Positions 49,501-61,826 of a stretch of 64,000 nt of DNA are shown here, piece by piece. The translations under genes and the position numbers were made by a program. Below the pieces are notes generated by a model. That model saw nothing but the letters and a program-made list of their open reading frames with translations, did no database searches and had not been told where the DNA came from. The stretch comes from Phascolomyces articulosus (Eukaryota > Mucoromycota > Mucoromycetes > Mucorales > Lichtheimiaceae), in NCBI GenBank assembly GCA_025677815.1, contig JAIXMP010000004.1, positions 744,001-808,000 on the forward strand. Reading direction: 5' to 3'. Numbering within the stretch: the first letter of the stretch is position 1; each line of letters starts with the position of its first letter.

Positions 49501-50961
49501 ACAATCAGCAATTATCCACAGAATTACTTGTGTTTTTGAAGGAAGTGGGAACTAAACATGGTAACTATTTGAGGGTTCATTATTATTATTATTATTATAA
49601 AATAAGATGAAAAAAATGCTATGTTTACTTATATATATGCTTATACATAGATTGGCGAACATGCATGACTTGGAGTGATCTTCAATACTCGATTTCTTTC
49701 AACCGAGACATACTTAAAAATACACCATTCAAAATTAATATACCAATGCAGTTGGAACGAATTGTACATGATTTGGGTGGTACATGCCATTTGTACGAAC
49801 CAAACGATTATAAAGATTCGGAAGGTTGGCCGACACTTTTTGAAGCATGTAAACTTTCATCCTGCTTTATCAAACTATTATTTGCCGCAAAAGATTATTG
49901 GGCATATAGCTTGATGCTTTTATGGAATCATCCTAATGACGACACATTGGTTACACACAATCTGAAGCAAGTATTATATCCTTCTATATCCTCAAGTACC
50001 AGTCAAGAGTATGAACAACTACTGGTCCGATTTTTGGGCGAATTGTATGATTCATTCGATACAGCTGGTAAAGCAATCCGAGAATATCCCTATCCGAATC
50101 AAGATTTGCCAGAGTTTGTCAAGCTTATCAATAATTCAGGTAATGTACATATATAAATTGAATGGTTTTTGCTACTTGAAAAAAAAAAGATAGTTTGAAT
50201 CGTAGTATCTAATGAATCCATCATTTCTTTTATTTTTGATGATAGATGCCAGAATATTTTGGATTGTACTCTATATATGTAAACTTTTAAAGGAGGAAGG
50301 AGTGTCAACAGCGGATAATTTGACTTATTCATTGGGAATCATCAAGGCCTTCAACAAGTGTCACACCTGGGCTAAGCCTTTCCATATATCAAAGGAACAG
50401 CTAAACTCATTACGCAGTTTCCGAGATACTATTTTTAACGATGAAATTATGTGCGAAAACATTGCAAAGCTATGGGATCCAGAAGGACAAGAAACAGATG
50501 ATATGAATAACGCCATGACGATTGATGTCTTTTATCCATTTATGAACCCTGATCATCGTTCCAAACAAATACTATCAATACTTACCTTCTGCCAGCTTTG
50601 TGACGTATTTCATCATCATAGAAAGAATGCCGATATTCGAGAGATACTCCGTGTATCAATACTTCAAATAATCGAGGGCCTTCAAGCGAACGAAGAAAGG
50701 GGTTGGTTTCGTGAATTGGCAGCCTCGCAAACTAAATCAAGATTGGAAAACTGGAGAAAGGAAAAGGGACTAAAACGTCGAGGAGTGTTACGACATATAA
50801 TTGAACCAAGTGATAAAAATATTATTTTATCCCATATTGATTTACTTGAGGCTGACCCTGGATTACAAAAGGTTTTATTACAAACACTTCAACTCAATGA
50901 AGAACAACAAGTGACAACAAAAAAAGTGCATAAAAAATATAACCATATTTACTGTAAATAA
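46586..50961 (+). CDS. Large helical protein of unknown function, 1121 residues
   Basis: Thirteen exons in continuous phase: 46586-46603, 46685-46731, 46800-46921, 46959-47116, 47228-47577, 47664-48044, 48142-48274, 48375-48469, 48540-48681, 48766-49023, 49104-49560, 49651-50139 and 50246-50961. It starts MEHHFQSDVSGVLEYATVA. The protein is almost entirely alpha-helical in appearance, without low-complexity stretches, signal peptide, clear membrane segments or catalytic motifs. Regularly spaced Leu/Ile/Trp patterns (DALDALHIVLFRAWRYKE, IASWKLWCLNILLEKG, LITLLIYCLKSLLKGW-like) suggest a HEAT/ARM-type scaffold. A basic patch PRKKRFMIKML sits near residue 220. The end is Lys-rich (KKVHKKYNHIYCK). 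Size and architecture resemble subunits of large nuclear complexes such as Mediator or Integrator scaffolds, but I could not match any by motif. The long open exons and consistent phases argue that it is a real gene. Intron 3 is only 37 nt. Confidence 0.85.
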
Positions 50962-51269
50962 AAAAAAGTAACCATATTTACTGCAAATATAAAAAGCATT
51001 ACCAAAACAATATTACATTTGTAAATAAAACCTCATTTTCTTTATCCAAATTAAAATTTAATATATAACACTCAAAAAGAATGAATTCATAGTTGCTAGT
51101 TGTTGTAAAGAAGAAAAATGCATATTTGTTATACTTATAAATTTATCTGTCTGACTTTATATGTCATTGAGCTTGGACCAGTCTATGCCATCCGAACAGG
51201 CGCGATGAGTGCATTAGAGTCCCGCTGTACCATAATCTAGCACCTCCTCTTTTCCCTCTATCAGCAATC
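50962..51269. other. Intergenic region and 5' UTR of RPS16
   Basis: 308 bases. The left half is AT-rich. From about 51165 the composition turns GC-richer (CTTGGACCAGTCTATGCCATC onwards) and ends with a pyrimidine tract (CACCTCCTCTTTTCCCTC) just before the ATG, as often seen upstream of ribosomal protein genes. No gene is visible. Confidence 0.55.
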
Positions 51270-52121
51270 ATGGAAGCTGTCCAGACTTTTGGTCGCAAGG
51301 TGTGTATATATAACGAAAACGATGGATAGACAGAATAGATAAATGGATGGATGGATGAATATGAAATAGGATGGATTACGATACGTCGAAAAAAATGGAG
51401 AAAAAGGGATATGGAAAAAAAAAAATTCATTTGAATGTGGAACGAAATATTGAATTTCAAATATAAATATATACCACAGAAAAATTCATTAACGAAATGC
51501 ATTTATTTAATTTGAAAAAATCAACAATAATAATAGAAAACTGCCACCGCTGTTGCTCACTGCAAGCGTGGACGTGGTCTTATCCGCGTAAACGGCTCTC
51601 CCCTTGAGCTCTTGGAACCTGCCATTCTCAAGTTCAAGGTCTACGAAGTTGTCCTTCTCCTCGGTGAAGAGCGTTTCGCTAACGTTGACATCCGTATCCG
51701 CATCCAAGGTGGTGGTAAGAATCAAACCCTTTTTCTTTAATTTAAAATAGCTGAATCTGTGTTTCTACTATTTTCTGGATCATTATTTTTCTGAATTTAA
51801 TTTCATTATTATTATAGGTGTTGTCTCCCAAGTCTACGCTATCCGTCAAGCCCTTGCCAAGGCCATCGTTGCTTTCTACCAAAAGTACGTCGATGAAGCC
51901 TCCAAGAAGGAAATCAAGGAAATTCTTGTCCAATACGATCGTACCCTTCTTGTCGCTGATCCCCGTCGTTGCGAACCCAAGAAGGTCGGTAGTAAAAACA
52001 TATATAAACAATTATTTTTTATGATTAAGAATGAATTTATTAACACCATGATTCTCTATTATCATTACAACAGTTCGGCGGTCCAGGTGCCCGTGCTCGC
52101 TTCCAAAAGTCGTACCGTTAA
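51270..52121 (+). CDS. RPS16: 40S ribosomal protein S16 (uS9)
   Basis: Four exons: 51270-51299, 51537-51714, 51818-51984 and 52074-52121; 140 residues. Starts [10 protein letters not shown], then [19 protein letters not shown], the RIRIQGGG loop, [37 protein letters not shown], and the invariant basic tail [15 protein letters not shown]. The C-terminal tail of uS9 reaches the decoding region of the small subunit and contacts P-site tRNA. Introns interrupt after residues 10, 69 and 125; the first (237 nt) is long for this window, as is common in ribosomal protein genes. Codon usage is strongly biased (GTC, CTT, CGT, AAG), unlike flanking genes, consistent with very high expression. Confidence 0.98.
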
Positions 52122-53026
52122 ACGCGGATATTGCATTTACTATTTTTGTACTCTTTTCGTTTCGCGTCTTATTACGATAAAAAGGAGTGTTTTACGCATA
52201 CTAGAAAAAAGAATCCAATTTTTTACTGTTGTTGCTTGGCAACAATTATTGTTGATGTTGATCGAGTCTAAGAGGGGGAGGATTACTTTTAATGATGGTG
52301 CAATGAATAGGAGTGGAAAAAAATAAGATGACATAGAGGATTGCGTGTTAAAATATTGGATTGTTTAGAAGAGGGTGATTTAGGATTGGAAGAGTGTTAA
52401 TGTAGTATAAGAATGATAGTATATTCAGTATCTTCATGCCTTTGGCAACTTATGATTCAGCTATTAACAATTCGATGGATAAGACAACACTATTACATTA
52501 AGAATTTTTTTCATCACGTTTTTTTACATGCCAACAGAGGATTGTCTACGACTACTACGGAGAGATTATATCAGCAACTTGGATAATGGTTTGGACATAT
52601 TGCTCAGATACTTGGATTGTTTGTAATATCGATGATCACTATTATCCATTAGAAGATGATATATGTTGCACATGCCAGCAAGATAATCTAACACATGTAC
52701 ACCCATTTTCTTTGCATAGAAGTCACTCATGAAGTGTAAATTTATAGGTACAGATAACTAGCAATGCAATGATTATTATGAACACCCACTATCTGTTATA
52801 TACATTAATGCGAATAGTTACGAATATCCTGATTCATGCACAATGTATTATTTTTCATGATGAATATTTATTAATAAATTAAATTACTTTTCTATTAAGC
52901 GTATAAATTAAATTAAAAGTAAAAGTAAAATCCAATGAACAAATAGTAAAGGGTGTTATATATATGTACAAAAAGAAAGTTATTATCCGTTATAAATTAA
53001 ATGAAGGATAAAGGGCTTCATTACGT
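52122..53026. other. Convergent intergenic region
   Basis: 905 bases between the RPS16 stop and the siderophore transporter stop. AT-rich; it should hold both 3' UTRs. I see no gene, RNA or repeat beyond short A/T runs. Confidence 0.6.
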
Positions 53027-55845
53027 TCAGTTTTTTAGGGGAATACCGTTTTTTTTCTTGTTTTCTTGGTCGCCAGCGACAATTTTCTCCTGAATAACAT
53101 GTTCTTTCGGTTTTTCCTCATTAGAAATAGAATCAAGACAGTCCTGCTTATTATCACTATTAGTATCATCACTGGTTGTTTTTTGGTTGTTCATTTCTTC
53201 ACGATTCTTGGGACTCTCGGATAACCCGAAGGATTGCATACGAATAGTGAAACAAAATGTCAAGACGGCAACACACACGGCAATGGTAGATAAAAGCTTG
53301 ATGACTTCACCGTATGCTTTAACAACGCCTTGATATTGATCTTCAGGAAGATTCTGGGCAATAGAGATGGAGCTCATGATTTTAGAAGCATCGTATTCAC
53401 CAGGAACATACTTTGCGAGTTTTTGAGGAACACTATAATATGAAATTGTTTGATTAATTTCGAATTCAAATATATGTTCATCTATAATATAGAACCAATA
53501 GAAATACATAGAGTGCACTTACACATTAGTCCAAATACTACCAGCCATCGTACTACCAATTGCAGCAGCAACAGACCCACCGATTTGAAATAAAGCAGTA
53601 ACCATTGCCATATCTGAATCGTCAGTAGAAAAGAATAACATGTTGGTTAATTATATTTGTTATATATTACCAATGTGTGTTGCTTTTGCGAGCGACTTCT
53701 CTTACCATCGTGAGGAACACAGCTTTGTACAGCTACAGTCAAGGGGATATCCATCATACCACTAAATAAAACAAAAGAAATAACACGTTAGATCATATAC
53801 TGTACGGTAGCATTTCAATTTCTCACATATATTGTCTTTACAAACCTTCCAATACCAGCAATAGTTTGAGAAATCACAACAAATGCTTCAGAGGCATCAG
53901 GTTGACGAGCAGGAATCATAAGACCAACACCTATTATATACGATTGTTCGAAAAAAAAACCATACGGTCATAGTATTAAAGATATGTAGAGTATGTATCA
54001 TCATGTTTATAAAATATAACTTTTTGTCAATATAATATATACTATTACATATACTTACCAAGAATCATCAAAGCAACTCCCCCCCAAACATACGGTCTCC
54101 ATACACTATTATAAGAGTCAATTTTTTGTGAGTAAAATTTCATCTTCTTGCTCCTCTCTCATACCATTTTTGCTTTAACTTTCTTAAAGAAATCAATATA
54201 ATAGATAATAATAGCACATACCGAGTTTTCATCATCAAATAACCAACAATTAATTGAATCAAGGTATAGCCAGTATTATAACCTCGACCAAGCATGCTTG
54301 CTTTACCTGGCGAAATCTTACGGGACACTTGGAGATATGTATTGAAGTAAAGCCAATTGGTAGATGAAATAATAGTAACAGTAGAAACGGCGCAAACACC
54401 CAAGATGGCTGTGTTATTAGGCCATTTGGTAAGAGGGACCAAAGGCTTTTCAGCAAACTTCCATTCCCAAACAACAAACAAGACCCAAGTCACTACACCT
54501 CCCATTAATGTGCCAAGTGTTTTGGCAGTAGCCCAACCTCCAAATTGTTTTCTGGCCAAGACAAGGGGTAACAGGACCATAGCGAGACCACCAATAAAGA
54601 GTGTACAACCAACAATATCTACTTGAACCAAGTACCATTTGAAAGTTTCCCATCGAGTACGATTTCCTTGTCGCTCACGATAAGCTTTCTTGTAATTATC
54701 ATACAACCCTTGCTTCATGAATTTGCGTTGGGTATGGAAAAGACCAATTAATAGAGGGATAGTACTACCCACAAGAAGGAAAGGAATATGTCCGTACCTA
54801 TTATTTATGATAGATAATAAATGCATATTATAATTATTATCCCTTAGTATAATATATTCTACATATAAACATAATTATTACTCATGTTTCTTTTTAATCC
54901 ATAAAAATCTTACCCCCATCGCCAGCCACCAGTATACCAAAAATAGTTACCGGCATAGGTGGTGGCATACAAATTGATAATATGTGGAATGTTAAATAGA
55001 CCATGGTAAAAACCTCGCTTTCTTACGCTAGTAAGATCTACAATAAATGGTAAGACAGGTTTGGTAAGAAAATGGAACATCTTTAGCGAGAACAACAAAA
55101 AAACATGTTACCTCCAATTAAAATAGGGCAAAGAATCATAATACCAGTATCACCCAGAGTGTTGATCATTTTGCCACCCTATATAATTGAAATGTGTAAA
55201 ATAAAAAGAATTCATCACTTCTCTAGCTGATCAGGCAAAAATTCGCTAAAGAAGAAAAATAATCTTACCACAAGGGTTGCATAGTTTTGAGCAGTAGCCA
55301 TAACAACATAAGAGACAGCATAAAGCACAAGAGATGCGGTAAACATTTCAGGACGTCCAATCATGTCGCTTAACTTGGAATAAGTGGGAAACAAGACAGA
55401 TTGTAAAATATTGGTCACTGTACCCATAATACCCATGATATCATTGGCATGGAAATAACTTGTTACATTTGGATTAATGGTTTGTAAGATATAACCTTCC
55501 CAATGAGAAGACCACGAAACAAACATTACACTTTATAAATTGAATATTGTTATTAGATCAATGATGTAATATAATTATAAATAAAATCTACTTATTGTTC
55601 TGTATATATACTATGCATTCTATACTTATTTACCCGATGACGATGATCCAAATATCGACTTTTGTCCATACTTTCTTGGTCAATTCGATCTTTTTAACAC
55701 CAGGTTGCATACTTGTGTCATCTTCTTCCTCTTCAACCTTTTGTTGTTGATTGTTGGTAGCAGGAACCACAACATCCACCTTTTCATCGTCTCCAACAGA
55801 AGAAGGAACTCGATGCTCTTCCTTGATAGAATTAGCAGCAACCAT
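53027..55845 (-). CDS. Major facilitator transporter, siderophore-iron type (ARN/SIT family)
   Basis: Ten exons: 55845-55634, 55530-55269, 55178-55112, 55037-54914, 54797-54222, 54105-54059, 53930-53846, 53761-53706, 53613-53523 and 53432-53027; 641 residues. A hydrophilic acidic N-terminus (about 60 residues) precedes many membrane segments, compatible with the 14-TM layout of the family. Family marks: LFPTYSKLSDMIGRPEMF (MFS motif A region), the GGKMINTLGDTGIMIL helix, NLYATTYAGNYFWYTGGWRWGYG, and FQIGGSVAAAIGSTMAGSIW with NVVPQKLAKYVPGEYD. The cytosolic tail is charged (EEKPKEHVIQEKIVAGDQ). Such proteins take up ferric siderophores at the plasma membrane or in endosomes. The substrate cannot be read from sequence; Mucorales make rhizoferrin, so that is one candidate. 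It lies directly downstream of the ferric reductase on the same strand. Confidence 0.9.
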
Positions 55846-56496
55846 TTTTGTTACAACAATGAAGAAAAGAACGGTAAATTTGGCAACGAGCTAAAAAGGA
55901 AAAAAAATCAAGACTTTACTTTATTGTCCTAGTATTTATATTGATTATTGTTGTTGTTGTTGCTGTTGAATGATCCCGGTATTGTATTTTTCAGGTGTTA
56001 CAGAAAAAGTTTGATATAGAAAAAATAATCAGATCATCAGATTATAATACATATAAATCAACAAGCTGGTATTTGAAATAGTATTTTATAATTATTTTTA
56101 CGTGTGTCACGTCAGATTATACAAGGAAAAGGATTGATTTCCGGGTAACTTGGTAATCTAATGACCTTTCTCTTATTTATAACCCAATTAAAACAATTCG
56201 ATGATGCTGATCTCCGCATTATAGAAAAACATACTCTTTAAGGTACAGGTGATGTCTATTGATTTTAACTTATTTTGGAAATTTAGATTACAATTTTTCT
56301 TTTTCTGACGAAAAAGAAAAAAAAATATTCGCTGACTTGTACTTATATATGATTATGAAATGCTAGTTGTTATTATATTATAATGTTTTTTATATATATA
56401 CAATTGATTTAAAGTTTAAAATATGTATCTCATGTATGATACTACAATAGGCTGGGGGATGATGAAACTACTATACATAGATATATAGTATTATTA
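55846..56496. promoter_or_regulatory. Promoter region of the siderophore transporter, 3' region of ferric reductase
   Basis: 651 bases between the ferric reductase stop and the transporter start. AT-rich with a GTTGTT-type repeat near 55945-55968. I looked for clustered HGATAR sites (targets of fungal iron-responsive GATA factors) and saw none convincing by eye. Confidence 0.45.
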
Positions 56497-58609
56497 TTAA
56501 AAATCGAAAGTTTCATGATGTGCTTCCCAATCTCTACGTATAGATTCATTAAGAACCGAACGCATAAATTGGTCCGATCCACATGTATGAACCCAAACTT
56601 TCTTTCCTTCTTCTGCTTTTTCAATTCTATCCATACAACGACTAATGTCAGGCCTTGATCCACAGGACCATCTTGTTCCAGTCATTCGACTTGTTCGTTC
56701 CTCTGGTACATTCGTGTCACGGGTCACAAACACAGAGAGATCGAATCGTAATGGAAGCCCGTTTTGCGTGGTATTAGAGGAAGATGTTGCGTGTGACCAA
56801 GATTCGAGGATTTCCTGGAATGGTTCGAATTCGTCTATATAATTTTTTTTAGAATAAATTACCCATGATTTAGGTATTGTTGCATCACTTTTGAATAAAA
56901 AAAAGTTATACGCTATTATCTTATCCATTCTTACCAGCATATCGAATAATAAGGAATAGATAGATACATGATGTGAGTACTGTCGATGTTGCCGCGGATC
57001 GGCGATTCATACAGTCTTGAATGAGTGCTAAAGCTGGAGTAACTCCTACACCCATGGCAAAACATGCCATAATATGATGATCTTGATACGTATCCAATTT
57101 TGGACCGTAAGGCCCATCCACTTTAAAATGATCAATGTGTCCCAAGGCTGATGCATTGTATAAGTTTTTGGTGAAATTTCCTAATGCCTTGATATATACA
57201 GTCGCGGAAGTATCGTCATCTTTATCGCTATCGTCGGAGGTATCAGACACCCGCGGTAAAAGTCTATTGTTACTTCTATTATCCCACTGGGACTTTTTGG
57301 ATATTTGAGCCACCGTCATCGGATACCAATTCAAATACCACCATTTGCTGTTATTGTTGTTACTATCACGCCTTTTAATAGCTGTATAATCATTATTCAA
57401 CTTGTTATCACCATTGTTATTGTCTTCTTGATGTTGAGAATTCTCATAATCCTCATCCTTTTTTCTATTCTTGTGTGAAAACGCCATAAAAACATATTGT
57501 CCCGGTGCAAATGATTTTAATCCATCATATTTGAACCGGACGCGCATAATGTTGTTGGAAACAGGCTCAATGCATTGTAAATTAGATGGAACACACCATG
57601 ATTGATAGGAACGGCATATTCGGTCAGCGACCCACAGGACAAAGGCTGGACCCATATAATAAATGCATGACATTTCATGGGTCGCTATACCGACCATGGC
57701 AATAAGAAATCCAAAGATATGAGCATAATAAAATACTTCAAAATGGTTTCGTCGAACGTATTCAAAAGCAGTTATAAATATAATCAAGAATCCAAGAGTT
57801 GCTACCGCACCAGTAAAATATTCGGATGTTAAAGTGATTGATTCATACCAACTATAATTTCGTGTGTATGCCCACCATCTAATTAAAGCATATAATAATC
57901 ATTATAAAGAAACACTAATATGTTATAAAGAGCATTGTATTCCAATAGAACTTTATATAAAAAAAATACGTTTTAGCAGCAAAATATATATATATATATA
58001 TATAAAAACTTACAGTCGAAAAAGAATATGGGGAAGATACTCAACAAAACCAATTCTAGCCACCCATCGATGAAACGGGATAAGCGCTTCAAACGTTAAA
58101 CCGGACATTCTTGTAACAACATTATTACGTAGACCAAGAACAATGGTAAAACTCCAATTCACCATACCCACGTAGGCCATTCTTCTATCCATCATCCCAA
58201 GGGGTGGGACTTCATAATGTGGAACATAGGATGCGAGAACAAATGGTGCACAGAAGCAGAATAGGATGTTGATGATAAAAAAGACTGTGACACCCAAGAC
58301 GTGCTTAACAGGTATCAAGTTGGTAAGCCATGGTATCCGTACATATGAATTGTAAAATTTAAATAGTGTAAATCTGTTGTTGTTGTTACTGATAGATTTT
58401 TTATTGTTGTCATTGTAGTCATCTTTTCCACCACTTTGTATTCTTCGTTTTCGAGTTTGGTATATAATAATTCGATTGATTTGGTATATGAGACAGTATC
58501 CAAAAAATAAGGACCAGCAGAATAAAGCATAGCTGTAACCAGCTTTGTTGAAGTCACTTGTATTTAAAAACCAATTACGTGGTATACTATCACTATTCTT
58601 ATCCTTCAT
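56497..58609 (-). CDS. Ferric reductase / NADPH-oxidase family flavocytochrome
   Basis: Three exons: 58609-58014, 57878-56935 and 56834-56497; 625 residues. The N-terminal half is a ferric-reductase-like transmembrane domain with haem-ligand candidates in FHRWVARIGFVEYLPH and RRNHFEVFYYAHIFGF. The C-terminal half is FAD/NADPH binding: SFAPGQYVFMAFS, WYPMTVA in the place of the HPxT flavin motif, VDGPYGPKLD, MGVGVTPALALI, and near the end WVHTCGSDQFMRSVL. A Lys/Asp/Asn-rich insertion of about 90 residues splits the FAD domain between AFSHKNRKK and TVYIKALGNFTKNLY. The enzyme would move electrons from NADPH across the plasma membrane, reducing ferric iron (FRE role) or oxygen (NOX role). No EF-hands are seen. 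The neighbouring siderophore transporter favours iron uptake. Tyr replacing His in the flavin motif is unusual. Confidence 0.88.
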
Positions 58610-59597
58610 AAATAAATAAAGAAATAATCAGGAACCAAAAGGAAGAAAAAACAAGAATTGTTTTTTTTTTCAGGGACATTGGTTTTTTATCAGATTTTTT
58701 TTTGTGAGACGTGCACCCCGTCATCATCATTATTCCCCGCATATCCCTTATCAGATGGCATTAACGGAAGACTTTCTTTATTATATAACGACTAAAATAA
58801 ATAAATAAAAACAACATTATTCTACGTATATAAATCTTTAAAAATCAGTGTTTGTTATTTTACTAGAAAGAAGAAGAACGACGTTGTTCTTTTTTGAAAA
58901 CAAAAGGCTCTGAGAACTAAACACCGAATATTCGGAGGTTCGTTTATCCATTGTAACACAATACGTTTTAGGTTGTTTAGGCATGATCAAAACCTATGGC
59001 ACATAACATGTTGAGCTCATTTATGGAATTCACAAGAATTCAATAATCCGGGAATAAAGTAGAATAATCTATCCTTTTATGTATTATACAGTGTAATGAT
59101 ATTAAGATCTTGCTACTTTAAATAAGTTGTTCAGGTACACAACATTATCTTATTATTACTACATAGAACGACAGATTCAGTATAATTATGAATCATTATA
59201 TATATATATCAGTTAAAAGCGACTTCAATGTGGGGATGCTATCACCGATATATGAGGGTGACATGTAAATAATTATCGAATACACTATACTATTATTGCT
59301 ATTATATGTTTCTATTCATTTACAATAAAATAATATATGTAATAAAACCACGAATAAGGACGTTTAAAATGCTCTTGTCAAAATATGCCTCAGCAATATC
59401 TTAAGCCAACCCATACCATAGTTCGTCCATGTTACTGCTGATGTTGTAATTATTTATTTTCATTTCTTTCGAATTGATGAACCTCAATTATACTTTTTCA
59501 TTCTGGGTTCTATGAATAATTTGAAATTTTCGGAAGGGTTTGATGACCACTCGATCTTCTTTATATTCATATGACAATCACTAGATCCTTCTTGATA

Positions 59598-59705
59598 CAT
59601 TATTGGTATAGTCTAGAATGGTTTTTACTGCCGCCGTAACCAGGCCGTGGTTGCTGTTGTTGCATATAACCGCCACTACTACTAATAGATTGCAGCTTTG
59701 GTTGT
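59598..59705 (-). pseudogene. Gln/Gly-rich C-terminal coding relic
   Basis: On the minus strand, after an acceptor-like ATGATTAG, a 35-codon frame reads HQQPKLQSISSSGGYMQQQQ and PRPGYGGSKNHSRLYQ and then stops. Such a Q-run followed by PRPGYGG is typical of C-termini of RNA-binding or prion-like fungal proteins. No upstream exon could be joined: the preceding open piece ends SY-stop without a splice donor. Probably a gene fragment; a real terminal exon cannot be ruled out. Confidence 0.25.
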
Positions 59706-61372
59706 TGATGCTAATCATATTAAATAGTATATATTGTTATATATCAGACTGTGGTTTTATTGTTAGTAGCTGCGACGTTGATCTTGCGGATATAGCTGAC
59801 AGAAATTCAGCATGTTATCATAAATATAAAATTTTTTTTTGACAATATAAGAGCCGTTGCTGTCGCTCGCATTGTTTCAATATTATATACATTTAAAGAT
59901 ATTTACACTTGATGTAACTACACCAAAGATATTTTTACTGGTGTTATCCGATCATAAACACGTACAATTGTTACTGTAATCCAATTTATATCAATTTTTT
60001 TTCTTATATACAAAACCACTAAATATCCTGTACAGCATGTCTTGTGTTTTTGTGCTTGACAGCAATGGAAGTTTATAACTTTATGAGTGGCCACTTGTTT
60101 TACAGTTCTGCTGATTGAGGAGAAAGCAAGCAAACTGCTGTATGACGTTATTGCTTTCTTGACGACGCCATTGAAATTTTGAACCACTGTGGCGTTGTAA
60201 CAATACCTGTAACTATATGTTTGATAAGCAATAAATGTTTATAACTTGAATAGTTTTTTTAGTAACACTCGATAAAATCAAAGCAGATTTGAGCGAAATA
60301 GAGATATTACCACCATTGTGGAACTTGTAATAGTCAACTCAACGATTGATATACCCACATTTCCCTTCTTGAATACTTTCTTTGTGTTTCTTTCGTGCAT
60401 TGTGATTCTGAAGCAGTTCTCGCAGATAATAATATGTAACATTTGTTGTTATTAATGAGAGATATATGTGATTGTTCTTGATTCTAGACAATCCTTTACG
60501 GTTAATGCTTGAACAGTGGAAAACGTAATAATGCTTATTTTGTTGTTGTTTATGATAGGGTAGCCCAACCAACCAAAGAAATGTGACTTAATAAGATCTT
60601 ATAAAATTCTAAAGAGATTTTAATGCTATAAAGAAACAATTGAATGATTTAGATAAATGAAACAAAGGAATGATTATAATAAAGGTATTACAAGGAATAA
60701 GGTATGTGATGGGACAGGCTGGAAAATTGAATTATGTCGTAATAAATATGGCGGATCAATACCAAGCCAATAGAAATGGAGATAACAGAAGGGTAGTGAT
60801 AAAATTAAGAGTAACGTGAAAGATCTCGTTTATTGTTTTAATGATCAGGGGTATTTATATGTTTTCTAACTACTTGTAATAATAATAAATTCTATAATAA
60901 AACTAATGATAATAATATGTATACGTGGAATAATGGAGGATGCGATACGTGTTCATGACCGTCAATTGAATACGTGTTCGAATAATTAATAAGATGATGG
61001 ATGATAAATACGTGGCATAATAAAATGCAAATACGATAGCAGTGATAAGGTGTTACAAAAATAAATCAAAAAAGGAAATGATAGTAACCCTTATTTTTAG
61101 CTACGACAATTACTCACAACTGTGAGTGAATAAAAAAAAAGGCGCCTACATATGTCTTTGCATATATACTCATAAGTTAGTAATGTTGTTGACAGAATCA
61201 ATACACATCCATAATTTCTATTCATGTTATTGATTATTATTATTGAGTTTATTACAATAGCATCTGAAAATCATAATTACCTAAATAACCACTGTGCACA
61301 ATTTCATCCCTGAATTCAAGGGTTAGTAGAGTGGGACAGCTTAGAGGGAATTGAAACTGCGATTGTATAAAA

Positions 61373-61756
61373 CCTGGATCTCATTAAAGGATTAAAATCA
61401 TGGATCGGATCCTTTGTAATCAAAATTACGAGAAAATTTACTTAAAAAAATTAAGGCACGAAATTATAATAAAAAAGATGTATAAAATAGTAACAGAAAA
61501 AGAAAGATATAAACACATTCAAGATAAAAGAAGAGTTTGAAGAAAGATTGGGAAAAAATATAGGATACAAATCATTAATAAAATGAGAGTATAATATATA
61601 TACTAATCAATATATCAAAATAATAATGTAACTACATAAAAAAGGTAACTTGAAATAGTCTGTTTCTTTGTTATTTAATTACACAGATTACATAATTTTT
61701 GAGAACAATGGGATATATGTTTGAAATTATTCTCTGGATCTAGTTAAAGGATCAAA
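61373..61756. repeat. Direct repeat pair about 360 bp apart
   Basis: CTGGATCTCATTAAAGGATTAAA (61374-61396) recurs as CTGGATCTAGTTAAAGGATCAAA (61734-61756), 20 of 23 positions the same. The spacing of about 360 bp and the hairpin directly after the second copy suggest a small mobile element or its remnants. Confidence 0.5.
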
Positions 61757-61767
61757 GGAGGATGAAA

Positions 61768-61826
61768 TTCAAGGATGGACTCTTGAAAATATTTCAACAT
61801 CCTGTCACCCTTTGTCCATCCTTGAA
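61768..61826. repeat. Perfect 13-bp inverted repeat (hairpin)
   Basis: TTCAAGGATGGAC at 61768-61780 is the exact reverse complement of GTCCATCCTTGAA at 61814-61826, with a 33-base loop. Pairing extends imperfectly outward with A/T bases. It lies in a gene-free stretch, so a structured non-coding RNA or the ends of a miniature element are the options. Confidence 0.7.

Noticed and set aside
46586..50961. Assignment of the 1121-residue protein to THOC1, Med12, Med23 or Med24
   Set aside because: I compared remembered signatures of these families with the translation and found no block in common; naming one would be guesswork.
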